From contig CAWJLE010000001.1 in NCBI GenBank assembly GCA_963843645.1, forward strand, positions 372,001 through 436,000: DNA of 64,000 nucleotides, read 5' to 3'. Of the stretch, positions 27,492 to 37,642 are shown one piece after another. This stretch comes from CAWJLE01 sp963843645. Lineage in GTDB: Bacteria > Chloroflexota > Anaerolineae > DAOTYC01. Both the position numbers and the translations under genes were made by a program. The notes under the pieces are model-generated. The model did not search any database. It saw only the letters and a program-made list of their open reading frames with translations, and was not told where the DNA came from. Position 1 is the stretch's first letter. Each line of letters begins with the position of its first letter.

Positions 27492-28391
27492 TTGTCGGAA
27501 CCGAGGGCACAAATGAGCGCCGGAGGCGGGCCTCGGATTGGGCTGGCGCTCAGCGGAGGCGGCGCGCGCGGACTGGCCCACATCGGCGTGCTGCGAGCGC
27601 TGGAAAACGCGGGAATCCAGGTGGATTGCCTGGCGGGCGCCAGCATGGGCGGGATCATCGCTGCCGGATACGCCACCGGGATGAGTCCGGCCGAGCTGGA
27701 GCAGGAGGCGAAGACCGCCACCCGGCTGCGCCGAATGCTGAGCCTGGCGGATCCGGGAGCGCCGCACGGTGGGCTGCTGCGCGGCGAACGATTGCTGTCG
27801 TACTTCGAGCACTACCTCGGCAAGTGCACCTTCGCCGATCTACGATTGCCGCTGGCCCTGGTGGCGGTGGACCTGAACCACCACCGAGAAGTCATTTTCC
27901 GCGAGGGGTCAGTGGCTTTGGCGCTGCGGGCGACGATGGCGGTTCCCGGGCTGTTTGCGCCCATCGAGTTGGACGGCCAGCGCCTGGTGGACGGCGGCTT
28001 GCTGAACAATCTGCCGGTGGACGTGACGCGGCAATTGGGCGCGGACGTGGTCATCGCCGTGGACGTCGCCTCGGCGCCGGAGACGGGCGTCAATCAGTGG
28101 GTCGAAGATCACCGGTGGGTACCGGGCAATCTGGTCCAGACCCTGGGGGTACTGAACGACGCCATAGACACGCTGTCGATGGCGACCATGGAGCACAAAC
28201 TGCGTGAGTTCCCGCCCGACGTGTTGATTCGGCCGGCGGTTCCGCCAGGCGTCAACATGTTTGCCGGATACCAGCGGGTGGAAGAGCTGGTCGCCTGCGG
28301 CGCACTCGCCGTCGAGGAAGCGTTATCCCAAATCCAAGCTCGGGTGCGGAACCGCAGATGGACGCAGATAAACACAGATCACAACAGATAA
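27492..28391 (+). CDS. Patatin-like phospholipase (RssA/NTE family)
   Basis: About 299 aa. The oxyanion motif LALSGGGARGLAHIG, the nucleophile elbow GASMGG (Ser) and the catalytic Asp in VDGGLLNNLP define a patatin Ser-Asp dyad lipase. It probably hydrolyses membrane lipids as a soluble protein. I prefer TTG 27492 because AGGAG lies eight bases upstream; ATG 27513 with GAGG is the other candidate. The last 13 residues (NRRWTQINTDHNR) are encoded by the left arm of the CGCAGAT-type intergenic repeat (28350 onward), so the natural C-terminus was replaced or extended by repeat sequence. Confidence 0.9.
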   Translation: MSEPRAQMSAGGGPRIGLALSGGGARGLAHIGVLRALENAGIQVDCLAGASMGGIIAAGYATGMSPAELEQEAKTATRLRRMLSLADPGAPHGGLLRGERLLSYFEHYLGKCTFADLRLPLALVAVDLNHHREVIFREGSVALALRATMAVPGLFAPIELDGQRLVDGGLLNNLPVDVTRQLGADVVIAVDVASAPETGVNQWVEDHRWVPGNLVQTLGVLNDAIDTLSMATMEHKLREFPPDVLIRPAVPPGVNMFAGYQRVEELVACGALAVEEALSQIQARVRNRRWTQINTDHNR

Positions 28392-28474
28392 AGGACACCG
28401 GTTCTTCTATTCTCCTTCATTGCGAATGCCTGCCTATCTGTCGTGATCTGTGTTTATCTGCGTCCATCTGCGGT
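28350..28474. repeat. CGCAGAT-type inverted repeat, left arm coding
   Basis: AACCGCAGATGGACGCAGAT plus AAACACAGATCAC (28350-28382) is matched perfectly by its complement at 28442-28474. The left arm is translated as the patatin C-terminus. Second copy of the element seen at 22091-22169. Confidence 0.88.
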
Positions 28475-28593
28475 TCCATACTGGGAGCAATCAGCGGCGA
28501 GCCACGTCTTGCAATATCCAGCACATTCTGATACCCTGCGGGCAGGGCGTCTCGTTCGTGTCCGGGGGACAGTCATTAGCAGAGGAGGCCCAA

Positions 28594-29505
28594 ATGTCCA
28601 TTCGACCCGTCAGGCGATTGTCGAAAGCAAAACCCACACTGGAGGGCGCGGGCGTGCACCTGCGCCGCGCGTTTGGCTTCGGAACCACGTCCGACTTCGA
28701 CCCGTTCTTGCTGCTCGACGACTTTCGCAACGACATTCCGGAAGACTATCTGGCCGGTTTCCCCTGGCACCCTCACCGCGGGATCGAGACGATCACGTAC
28801 GTTCTGGCGGGCACCGTGGAGCACGGCGACAGCATGGGCAACAGCGGCTCTATCGGCGCCGGCGACGTGCAGTGGATGACCGCGGGGCGGGGCATCATCC
28901 ATCAGGAGATGCCGAAGGGCGACCAGGCCGGCCGGATGCACGGATTCCAGCTGTGGGCTAACCTCCCGGCGTCGCTGAAGATGACGGAGCCCCGCTACCA
29001 GGAAGTGAAAGCGCCCGAAATTCCCGTGGCGACGGACGACGATGGAACGCGCGCTCGCGTCGTTTGCGGAAGCCTCTGGGGAACGACCGGGCCCGTGAAA
29101 GGCATCGCCGCCGACCCCATCTATCTCGACGTGTCGGTGCCTCCGAACAAACGGAAGACGCTGCCCGTCGAAACGACGCGACACGCCTTTGCGTACGTCT
29201 TCGCCGGCGCCGGCAAGTTCTGCAACGCCTCAGGTCCACTGCAGGTCCCGACGGAACCGGTCGGCTGGGCGGACACGACGCCCCCGACCGAGGCCGACAA
29301 CCGCTCGCTGGTGCTGTTCGACCGGGGCGACGAGATCGAGGTACAGGCGGGCGGCGACGGGATTCGCTTCCTGCTGATCTCCGGGAAGCCGCTGGCGGAA
29401 CCTGTGGCGTGGTACGGCCCGATCGTGATGAACACGCAAGAGGAACTGCGCCGGGCGTTCGAGGAGCTTCGGGAGGGAACCTTCCTGAATCCGCGCCCGC
29501 GGTGA
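28594..29505 (+). CDS. Pirin family protein
   Basis: A 303-aa bicupin. The N-terminal cupin carries the metal ligands in GFPWHPHRGIETITYVLAG and the second motif around HGFQLWANLP; the C-terminal domain (ADPIYLDVSVPPNKRKTLPV) is the pirin second cupin. Pirins bind Fe or act as quercetinase-like dioxygenases or redox sensors; the substrate here is unknown. ATG 28594 has a perfect GAGGAGG. The gene converges on a lacI-type gene with a shared terminator hairpin at 29514-29537. No frame defects. Confidence 0.92.
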   Translation: MSIRPVRRLSKAKPTLEGAGVHLRRAFGFGTTSDFDPFLLLDDFRNDIPEDYLAGFPWHPHRGIETITYVLAGTVEHGDSMGNSGSIGAGDVQWMTAGRGIIHQEMPKGDQAGRMHGFQLWANLPASLKMTEPRYQEVKAPEIPVATDDDGTRARVVCGSLWGTTGPVKGIAADPIYLDVSVPPNKRKTLPVETTRHAFAYVFAGAGKFCNASGPLQVPTEPVGWADTTPPTEADNRSLVLFDRGDEIEVQAGGDGIRFLLISGKPLAEPVAWYGPIVMNTQEELRRAFEELREGTFLNPRPR

Positions 29506-29513
29506 CCGAAAAC

Positions 29514-29537
29514 GACGCCGCCCGAGGGGGCAGCGTC
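29514..29537. terminator. Bidirectional hairpin between pirin and lacI-type genes
   Basis: GACGCCGCCC pairs with GGGCAGCGTC around GAGG in the 40-bp gap between two convergent stop codons. Confidence 0.55.
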
Positions 29538-29545
29538 CGATGGGC

Positions 29546-30589
29546 TCAGGTTGTCGATTGACCGCGATCAGGCGTGCGGCCCAGTTTGGCGCCGCAGGAT
29601 CGCCGGACGATCAGCTCGCAGGGGATGGTCACGTAGCGGGGGGGTTCGGGCCACTGCCCGGTGGCCCGGGTGAACAGGTGGCGGATCGCCAGGTCGGCCA
29701 ATCCGTCGCGATCGAAGCGAACGGTGGTCAGGCCGACCGAGCGCAGGGACGCGATGAAGATATCGTCGAAGCCCACGACCGCCAGGTCATCGGGGACCTC
29801 TACGCCGAGATCCGCAGCGGCATCGAGCACGCCCAGCGCCATCATGTCGCTGGCGCAGACGATAGCCGTCGGGCGTGGGTTGCCCTCCAGGAGCATTTGG
29901 GCCGCGCGGTAACCGCCCTCACGCGTGTAATCGCCTTCGACGTCCCATTCCGGCCGAATCCCCAGGCCGGCCGCTGTCAAAGCCTCGCGAAAACCCTGCT
30001 GCCGCTGCAGACTGGTCGACGTGAGGGGACCGTGCAGAAAGCCCAGCGCGACGTGGCCCAGTCGGATCAGGTGCGAGGTCGCCTGCCGCATCCCGCCGAC
30101 GTTGTCGGCACCGTAGTAGTCGACCGTCAGGTTCTTCGGATGATGCAGGATCTGGATGACGGGGATGCCGGCGTGCTGCAGCACTTCCGTCGCCGTGCTG
30201 TCCCACGTGCTGGAAGCCAGCAACACGCCGTCCACGCGCTGCTCGACCAGGAGCCGGACGATGCGGGCTTCGGAGTCGGCGTCGCGCCACGTGTTGCCGA
30301 CCATCACCGCGTAGCCATAGCGGTCCGCCGCCGTCGTGATCGTGTCCACAATCTCGCCGTAAATCGGATTTTGAATGTTCGCCAGGACCAGGCCGATGAT
30401 GTTGCGTCGCCGGGTGACCAGGCTGCGCGCAGCCGCATTGGGATGATAGCCCAGTTCCTCGCAAACCTGCAACACCCGTTCACGCGTCTCCGGACGCACG
30501 AACGGGCGTTGGTTCATGACGTTGCTGACGGTCTGTGGCGACACCCCGGCTTTCCGGGCGACATCCTTGATCGTGACTGACATCGACAC
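29546..30589 (-). CDS. LacI family transcriptional regulator (1)
   Basis: A 347-aa repressor. The helix-turn-helix TIKDVARKAGVSPQTVSNVM and hinge YHPNAAARSLVTRR are followed by a periplasmic-binding-protein fold (NIIGLVLANIQNPIYGEIVD, VVGFDDIFIASL). It would bind a sugar-like effector. Just upstream is its own consensus promoter followed by the palindrome TGGAACGTTCCA, so autoregulation is likely. GTG 30589 has GGAG five bases upstream; ATG 30583 is an alternative. It is divergent from the UroD-family gene, the most obvious candidate target. Confidence 0.93.
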   Translation of the reverse strand: MSMSVTIKDVARKAGVSPQTVSNVMNQRPFVRPETRERVLQVCEELGYHPNAAARSLVTRRRNIIGLVLANIQNPIYGEIVDTITTAADRYGYAVMVGNTWRDADSEARIVRLLVEQRVDGVLLASSTWDSTATEVLQHAGIPVIQILHHPKNLTVDYYGADNVGGMRQATSHLIRLGHVALGFLHGPLTSTSLQRQQGFREALTAAGLGIRPEWDVEGDYTREGGYRAAQMLLEGNPRPTAIVCASDMMALGVLDAAADLGVEVPDDLAVVGFDDIFIASLRSVGLTTVRFDRDGLADLAIRHLFTRATGQWPEPPRYVTIPCELIVRRSCGAKLGRTPDRGQSTT

Positions 30590-30708
30590 CTATACTCCAG
30601 TGCGAGCGATGACGCAGGGCGCCAGCGCGCCTGCCGCCTATCGCGAGCGCTGTGCTCGACTTCATCGGGGCCGGCTTGCGAGGCAGAAACGCGTTGTTCG
30701 TCTTCCCC

Positions 30709-30759
30709 GGAACGGCGTGAGAGGAGCTTCCGGTTGGGAAGCTACCTCCCACCCGTTCC
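30709..30759. other. Strong hairpin in the long lacI-type gene leader
   Basis: The 535-bp gap 30590-31125 holds a leader of about 350 nt for the lacI-type gene. Within it GGAACGG/CCGTTCC and AGCTTCC/GGAAGCT form a two-part stem. I recognise no known RNA family. The rest of the gap contains the promoter and operators and otherwise nothing clear. Confidence 0.5.
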
Positions 30760-30918
30760 AAAGAAAAAGGAGGAAAGGAGAAGTCCCGATGGACTCCGGA
30801 CGACCGGCGTCTGAGCCGCGTCGGCCGCCCGGAATCGACACCCGGGCGCCAGGCAACTGCCGCGTCTGCGCCATCTCTCCTCGAACGTGGACCCTTTGAA
30901 AAGCTGTCACAGGAACAT

Positions 30919-30973
30919 TGGAACGTTACAATGGAACGTTCCAATTATATCACGGGGGGAGCCATCCTGTCAA
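30919..30973 (-). promoter_or_regulatory. Promoter with two LacI-type operators
   Basis: The minus strand reads TTGACA (30973-30968), 18 bp, TATAAT (30949-30944). Immediately downstream are the perfect palindrome TGGAACGTTCCA (30932-30943) and an imperfect copy TGGAACGTTACA (30919-30930), centres 13 bp apart. The central CG and symmetry fit LacI-family operators; position over the start site suits repression of the adjacent regulator gene. Confidence 0.78.
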
Positions 30974-31125
30974 TAGGTGTACTGATGGAAATTCTGTCAC
31001 AAAACCCTGGATTGGCCCCCCTGCCCCTGTTGTCCGCCGACGTGAGTTTTGGGCGAATGTGTGGTAAACTTGGAATCCTGCAAGCTTGATGCCAGGGGAA
31101 TATTCTGTTTCAAAGGAGAGAGGAA

Positions 31126-32262
31126 ATGACTGGTTCGATGACGCATCGCGAGCGTCTCTTGCGGGCGGTGTCCCTCAAGGAGCCCGATCGTGTACCGATG
31201 GACCTGGGTGGTCACACGAACAGCAGCATTCACATCCTAGCCTACCAGAAGCTCAAGAACACGATGGGCATCGATGTGGACAAGCCCACGACTTTCGTCA
31301 GCAAAATGATGCAGGACGTGGCCGTGCAGGACGATATCTTGAACGCGCTGGACATCGATACTCGAGGGGTGTTCCACGGCTCGTGCCCAAGCTTGAAGGA
31401 CGACGACGATGAGTGGATCGACGAGTTCGGCGTGGCCCGCGTCAAGCCGCAGGGTGCGTACTATTACGACATGGTGAGGGCGCCGCTGTCCGGGCAGATC
31501 ACCGTCCAGGACATCGCCCGGTACCCATGGCCGCCGAAAGACTTCCCGGACATCACCAAGGGCCTGAAAGAGCAAATCCAGCACTGGCGTGAGACGACCG
31601 ACTGCGCGATCGTCCTCAACGTGCCGTCGGCCTTCGTGCACCAGAGCCAGTACATGCGCGGGTTCGAGGACTGGTTCATGGACCTCGCCGGCGATCCCAA
31701 GCTGGCCGAGGCGATGTTCGACGCCTGCCTCGAGGTCCGCATGGCCTGGGGCATGACCATCATGGACGCAGTGGGCCGGGACGTGGACATCATCCTGACC
31801 TCGGACGACATGGGCACGCAGACCGGCCTGCAGTTCTCGCCGAGCACTTACCGGAAGCTGCTGAAACCGCGGCATGCCAAGTACTGGGCCGCCATTCGCG
31901 AGCGAACCCACGCGCCCCTGATGCTGCATTCCTGCGGCTCGATCTACGAAATCCTGCCCGACCTGATCGACATGGGCATCCAGATCATCAATCCCGTCCA
32001 GACGCGCGCCGCGAACATGGCGCCGGAAAAGCTCAAGAAGGAATTCGGCGACCGGTTGGCCTTCTGGGGCGGCGTCGACATTCAGGAAGTCATGCCTTTC
32101 GGCTCGCCGGAGGACGTGCGCAACGAGGTCAACCACCTGTTCGAGACGCTCGGCAAGGGCGGCGGTTGGGTGCTCTGCCCGTCGCACAACCTGCAGCCTG
32201 AGATCCCGCCCGAGAACATCATTGCGCTGTACAAGGCGGGCCAGGAGTGCCGCTATTCGTAG
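31126..32262 (+). CDS. Uroporphyrinogen decarboxylase (URO-D) superfamily protein
   Basis: A 378-aa TIM-barrel protein of the URO-D/MtaA superfamily: MTHRERLLRAVSLKEPDRVP at the start, then TSDDMGTQTGLQFSPSTYRK and LMLHSCGSIYEILPDLIDMG. True HemE has a different N-terminal active-site pattern, and no haem genes are nearby. This branch is common in Chloroflexota next to LacI regulators and sugar genes and includes methyltransferase-like members. ATG 31126 follows AAAGGAGAGAGG. The divergent LacI regulator probably controls it. The reaction is unknown. Confidence 0.85.
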   Translation: MTGSMTHRERLLRAVSLKEPDRVPMDLGGHTNSSIHILAYQKLKNTMGIDVDKPTTFVSKMMQDVAVQDDILNALDIDTRGVFHGSCPSLKDDDDEWIDEFGVARVKPQGAYYYDMVRAPLSGQITVQDIARYPWPPKDFPDITKGLKEQIQHWRETTDCAIVLNVPSAFVHQSQYMRGFEDWFMDLAGDPKLAEAMFDACLEVRMAWGMTIMDAVGRDVDIILTSDDMGTQTGLQFSPSTYRKLLKPRHAKYWAAIRERTHAPLMLHSCGSIYEILPDLIDMGIQIINPVQTRAANMAPEKLKKEFGDRLAFWGGVDIQEVMPFGSPEDVRNEVNHLFETLGKGGGWVLCPSHNLQPEIPPENIIALYKAGQECRYS

Positions 32263-32390
32263 GTGTTGAATCGAGAACGGAGGGGGCGATGCGCTGCTCC
32301 CCGGAAGACACCGGCCGGTGCGGGAGACTCTCCGCGCCGGCCACGCGTTTGGGCGGGCGTGGGTTGCGTGTATCCGGAGGTTTGCCAAAC

Positions 32391-32419
32391 TTGACAGCAC
32401 CCCCGTAGTGACGTATACT
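32391..32419 (+). promoter_or_regulatory. bipA promoter
   Basis: TTGACA, 17 bp, TATACT; near-perfect sigma70-type promoter about 110 bp upstream of the bipA start codon. Confidence 0.85.
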
Positions 32420-32528
32420 CACCTGTTGGCAGCAACCAAAGGCGTCTTGGGTATGCGCGTGTACCTGCTGACCGATGTCACGAGCCTGTGGCGTCGGTTT
32501 TGTTTTGAGTGTCAGGAGAAAATCGTCT

Positions 32529-34382
<1,854 letters not shown>

Positions 34383-34402
34383 GCCGCGTCCATCCAAGAA
34401 CT

Positions 34403-34507
34403 TTGGGATCGAAGTGTGGCTGGCCCGCCACGCAGTCTGGTCGTTCTGCGGTCGCTGACGGTAGAACGACCAGACTGCGTGGCGGGCCAGCCACACTTCG
34501 ATCCCAA
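34403..34507. terminator. Perfect 45-bp-arm palindrome after bipA
   Basis: Arms 34403-34447 and 34463-34507 are perfect complements (starting TTGGGATCGAAGTGTGGCTG) with a 15-nt loop. It is unrelated in sequence to the other palindromes. It lies 20 bp past the bipA stop, so a 3'-end role is likely. Confidence 0.85.
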
Positions 34508-34533
34508 TTTCTGTGTCACCCCCGCACGTTTTT

Positions 34534-34562
34534 TTGACAGAAGAGCACTCGCTCTCTAAAAT
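34534..34562 (+). promoter_or_regulatory. Promoter of the first zinc dehydrogenase
   Basis: TTGACA, 17 bp, TAAAAT, about 70 bp upstream of the gene. Perfect -35, 5 of 6 in the -10. Confidence 0.8.
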
Positions 34563-34631
34563 GCGCTCCAGAACTGGAGAGAGCACAGGGTCGTGTAGAA
34601 GTCCATCACAGGCTGATGCCAGGAGGAACGC

Positions 34632-35672
34632 ATGAAAGCAGTGGTGCTGTACGAGCAGAGGGACGGTGCGGCAGAGATACGCGACATGCCGGTGCCGACC
34701 ATCGGTCCGGATGACGTGCTGGTCGAGGTGAAGTACGTCGGCATCTGCGGCAGCGAGCTACACATGTATCACAACGAGGTCACGTACGAGGTGAACACGC
34801 CGGTCATCCTGGGTCACGAATTCTCCGGGCTGATCGCCGAGAAGGGCGCCCACATCACCGACTTCGAGGTGGGCGATCGCGTGGCCTGTGAGACGGCGGC
34901 CGAGATCTGCGGCCACTGCGTCTACTGCAATACGGGTGAGTACAACCTGTGCCCGGAGCGCAAGGGTTACGGCTTTCACGTCCACGGTGCGTACACAAAA
35001 TATGTGCGAGTGCCCCGGCGTCTGCTGCACCGCGTTCCGCCCGAAGTGACCCTAGAAGAAGCGGCCGTGGTAGAGCCGTTTGCCGTCGCCTACAATGCCC
35101 TGGTCATCAAGAGCCGTATCCTGCCCGGCGAGATCGTGGCCGTGCTGGGACCCGGCCCGGTCGGCCTGTTCTGCGTGCAGGTGGCCCGCCTGGCGGGCGC
35201 GAGCACCATCGTCTGCAGCGGCGCGCCCTCGGACAGCGCCCGGCTGGCGGTAGCGAAGCAACTGGGCGCCGATATCATCGTGAACGCCGGCGAGGAAGAC
35301 CCCGTGGCGATCGTGAAGTCACTCTGGGACAAGCAGGGCGCGCACTACGTCGCCGACGCGGCCGGCTCGTCCGCAACCCTCAAGCAGTCGCTGGAGATGG
35401 TCCGCCGCAACGGCCGGATCACGAAGCTCGGTTGGGGCCCCAAGCCGGTCGGCTTCAGCCTGGACCTCCTGCTGGAGAAGGCCGTCACCCTCCAGGGTGT
35501 GTTCAGCCAGTCCTATCGCTCCTGGGAGGCGGTGATCGAGCTCCTGCGGACGAAGAAGGTGACGGTGAAACCCGTGGTCACCCACGTGATGCCTCTCACC
35601 GAGTGGAAGACCGCCTACGACTTGCTCGACCACCAACAGGGCATCAAGATTCTCCTGACCCCCGTAGACTGA
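34632..35672 (+). CDS. Zinc-dependent medium-chain dehydrogenase (sorbitol/threonine DH-like) (1)
   Basis: A 346-aa MDR-superfamily enzyme. The catalytic zinc ligands are Cys in VGICGSELHMY and His-Glu in ILGHEFSG. The structural zinc site is CGHCVYCNTGEYNLC (four Cys). The NAD-binding glycine motif is AVLGPGPVGLFCVQVA. Such enzymes oxidise polyols, threonine or sugar acids. ATG 34632 has AGGAGG upstream. It faces the aconitase X genes and shares a hairpin with them; with the second MDR gene at 38.8 kb it frames a catabolic locus. The substrate is not determinable. Confidence 0.92.
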   Translation: MKAVVLYEQRDGAAEIRDMPVPTIGPDDVLVEVKYVGICGSELHMYHNEVTYEVNTPVILGHEFSGLIAEKGAHITDFEVGDRVACETAAEICGHCVYCNTGEYNLCPERKGYGFHVHGAYTKYVRVPRRLLHRVPPEVTLEEAAVVEPFAVAYNALVIKSRILPGEIVAVLGPGPVGLFCVQVARLAGASTIVCSGAPSDSARLAVAKQLGADIIVNAGEEDPVAIVKSLWDKQGAHYVADAAGSSATLKQSLEMVRRNGRITKLGWGPKPVGFSLDLLLEKAVTLQGVFSQSYRSWEAVIELLRTKKVTVKPVVTHVMPLTEWKTAYDLLDHQQGIKILLTPVD

Positions 35673-35682
35673 AGCCCGTCGC

Positions 35683-35724
35683 CGCACAGACGCAAGGGGG
35701 AATGTGTCTCTCTGCGTCTGTGCG
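35683..35724. terminator. Hairpin between convergent dehydrogenase and aconitase X genes
   Basis: CGCACAGACGCA and TGCGTCTGTGCG are perfect 12-bp arms in the 73-bp gap between two convergent stop codons. Confidence 0.7.
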
Positions 35725-35745
35725 CGTCGAATGCACGCGGACAGC

Positions 35746-36168
35746 CTACAAGATCTCAACGACGCCGGCGTCCCCGTCGATGCGCAGGCGGTCACCCGAG
35801 CGGACCTCGCGGTAGAAAACTTCATCCAGGCAATCCACCACTGGGATCTTCAGGTCGTAGAATTGCTCGGCCAGGATCGAGCACAGCGTGATCATCGGCT
35901 CCGCACGCAGATTGATCATGGCTGCCGGAGCAACTCCGTTGCGCACGGCTTCCAAGAAGACGCCCGGGTTGCCGGTCGAGCCGCGGCCGAAGGTGAAGAC
36001 GAACGCCTTGCCCCTCAGGCTCTCGCCCACGCAGGAATGTCGCCGATTGATGATCCGGCCGTTTACCGGATCGATGCCTTGCCAGAAGCCAAACGGCTCC
36101 AGAGCGACCAACGCCTCGGCCTCGCGCACGCCGCCGGCGCAACCATGCCCCTGATAGACCCTACCCAT
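35746..36168 (-). CDS. Aconitase X swivel (small) subunit, DUF126
   Basis: A 140-aa protein beginning MGRVYQGHGCAGG. The EPFGFWQGIDPVNGRII segment and HSCVGESLRGKAFVF, then GRGSTGNP, are hallmarks of the aconitase X swivelling domain. In this family the small subunit combines with the DUF521 large subunit to form an Fe-S dehydratase. ATG 36168 overlaps the large-subunit stop by eight bases and has GGAGG eight bases upstream (within the large-subunit gene), so translation is coupled. It is a separate gene here, whereas some bacterial aconitase X enzymes are single chains. Confidence 0.88.
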   Translation of the reverse strand: MGRVYQGHGCAGGVREAEALVALEPFGFWQGIDPVNGRIINRRHSCVGESLRGKAFVFTFGRGSTGNPGVFLEAVRNGVAPAAMINLRAEPMITLCSILAEQFYDLKIPVVDCLDEVFYREVRSGDRLRIDGDAGVVEIL

Positions 36169-37414
36169 TGCCCTCACCTCCGATTGAGCCCCGGATGGCG
36201 GCTTCGATGCAGCTCTCCGTGCCGGTAAAATGGCACTCCGAGCCCACTGTAGTCGGCGTGTAATAGGCGAACTTGGCCGAGTCCGTCGCCAATCGGCGGA
36301 AGTGCCAGGCGTCGAGAGGGCAATCGTTCAGACACGTTCCGGTCATAATTCGAGCACCGCTCATTTGCAGCGCGGTGACGTAGCCCATCCGGCGCGCCAT
36401 CGCCTCGACGGTCTCGTTCATGCACACCCACAGCTCGGTATTGGCATGCACACGACGGCCGGCCAGAAGCTCAACGTAGCGCTTGACCTGCGCGATGGAG
36501 GCGTGTGGGCAGCCCAGGCCCACGACGTCGACCGGGCCTTCCGAGAACGTCGACATGCGGCCTTTGGTGCTCTGGAGCTCGGCCGCGTCGAACCGCGTGA
36601 CCTGCTCCTGCTCCCCACCCTGGAACGCGTCCTCGAACGCGCGGGCCTCGGGCGTGATGCCGATCACGTGATACAGCGCGACAGAGCCCGTGGACCCGAC
36701 GCCCGCGCTCAGGTATTTGAGCTGGTCGAACGTCGCCTCGGGGACCCCGCGGATGACCGGAATCAGATCTCCGGCGCGGCCGCCGACGAAGTAGCCCAGA
36801 GCGGCGAAGTCCTCATCCCGCATGTGCGCCCCGACTTCCGGCGTGACGTCGACCAGCAACTGCCCGCGCCGGTTCTCCGTGAGATGCAGGCCGAAATAGG
36901 GGAACTCTGCCGGTCAGTGCCGCGCATAGATCGACGTAAGCCGCCAGCCGATTCGTACGCGCTCCAATGACCGAATTGACGAAGGCCACCGCGCTGGATT
37001 CGGACCAGCCGACGTGTTGGCCGAAATGGGGCACGTTCAGCGCATAGTATGGTGTACAGGTCCACGTGGGGACGACGCCCATCGCCCCGAGCAACTCGGC
37101 CAGCCGCTGCTGCCGGGCGGCATAATCGGGCGGAGTACGAAATTCCTGCCAGCGGTCGAAGTCGATTCGAGCCAGGGTCGAGCGTCGTCGTCACTGCCAC
37201 CCGGGCCCCGGCTTCCGACGAGGCGGGCGTAAATCTCGATGCCGGCCTCACCGGCGATCTGGTACGAACACGCCACCAGGTGCGCGCTGGCGATAGGGAC
37301 CAGGCAAGCGGCTCCATAGCTCTCGCCAAGCTTAACGAGCACTTGCATGGCGAGGCGCAACGCCTCGCCACGCTCGCCATTTAGCGCCCGCATCTCCTCC
37401 GTCGTCAACTTCAT
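36161..37414 (-). CDS. Aconitase X catalytic (large) subunit, DUF521 (three frameshifts)
   Basis: About 417 aa after repair. It starts MKLTTEEMRALNGERGEALR (ATG 37414, AGGTG upstream). Family landmarks after repair are VPIASAHLVACSY, VAVTTTLDPGS, PTWTCTPYYALNVP, FGQHVGWSESSAVAFVNSVI, GLGCPHASIAQVKRYVELL (Fe-S Cys) and MTGTCLNDCPL. Frame changes are needed near 37222, 37170 and 36901, each explained by one base. Known aconitase X activities are cis-3-hydroxy-L-proline dehydratase in bacteria and phosphomevalonate dehydratase in archaea. Neither is indicated directly by the neighbours, so the substrate is open. Confidence 0.88.
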
Positions 37415-37459
37415 TCCGTCACCTCTCAATCCGCAGCATGAAATTGTCGCCAGCCCCTA

Positions 37460-37518
37460 TTGACAAATCGGCGTTAAGCCCCTATAATTGTAAGTGCATC
37501 TAAACGTTTACGCAAACG
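37460..37518 (+). promoter_or_regulatory. Consensus promoter with downstream LacI-type operator
   Basis: TTGACA (37460-37465), 17 bp, TATAAT (37483-37488) is a perfect promoter reading toward the second LacI gene. At 37501-37518 TAAACGTTTACGCAAACG contains the palindrome TAAACGTTTA and the inverted pair CGTTT/AAACG, matching LacI-family operators. It sits between the divergent aconitase X and LacI genes. Confidence 0.82.
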
Positions 37519-37642
37519 ATTAATTCATCCTTCTGCTCGCATAGCCTCAATTCTTAGATTGCGCTGTAGTGGTGCCCGTCTGGGCGTCCAGGTCGCAATC
37601 ATCGTGTCGGTTGACGAATTGCAGGACGCATAAGGAGCATCG

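Noticed and set aside
30800..30880. A tRNA-like T arm (GGGTGTCGATTCC) on the minus strand in the lacI-type leader
   Set aside because: The T loop is one base too long and no matching acceptor or anticodon arm could be drawn.
30790..30900. A 36-codon plus-strand ORF (MDSGRPASEPRRPPG...) with a strong GGAGG-AAAGGAG upstream
   Set aside because: Arg/Pro-rich composition, no plus-strand promoter, and it lies antisense in the leader of the LacI-type gene; the purine run is more likely incidental.
31126..32262. HemE (true uroporphyrinogen decarboxylase)
   Set aside because: N-terminal active-site pattern differs and there is no haem gene context; only superfamily membership is supported.
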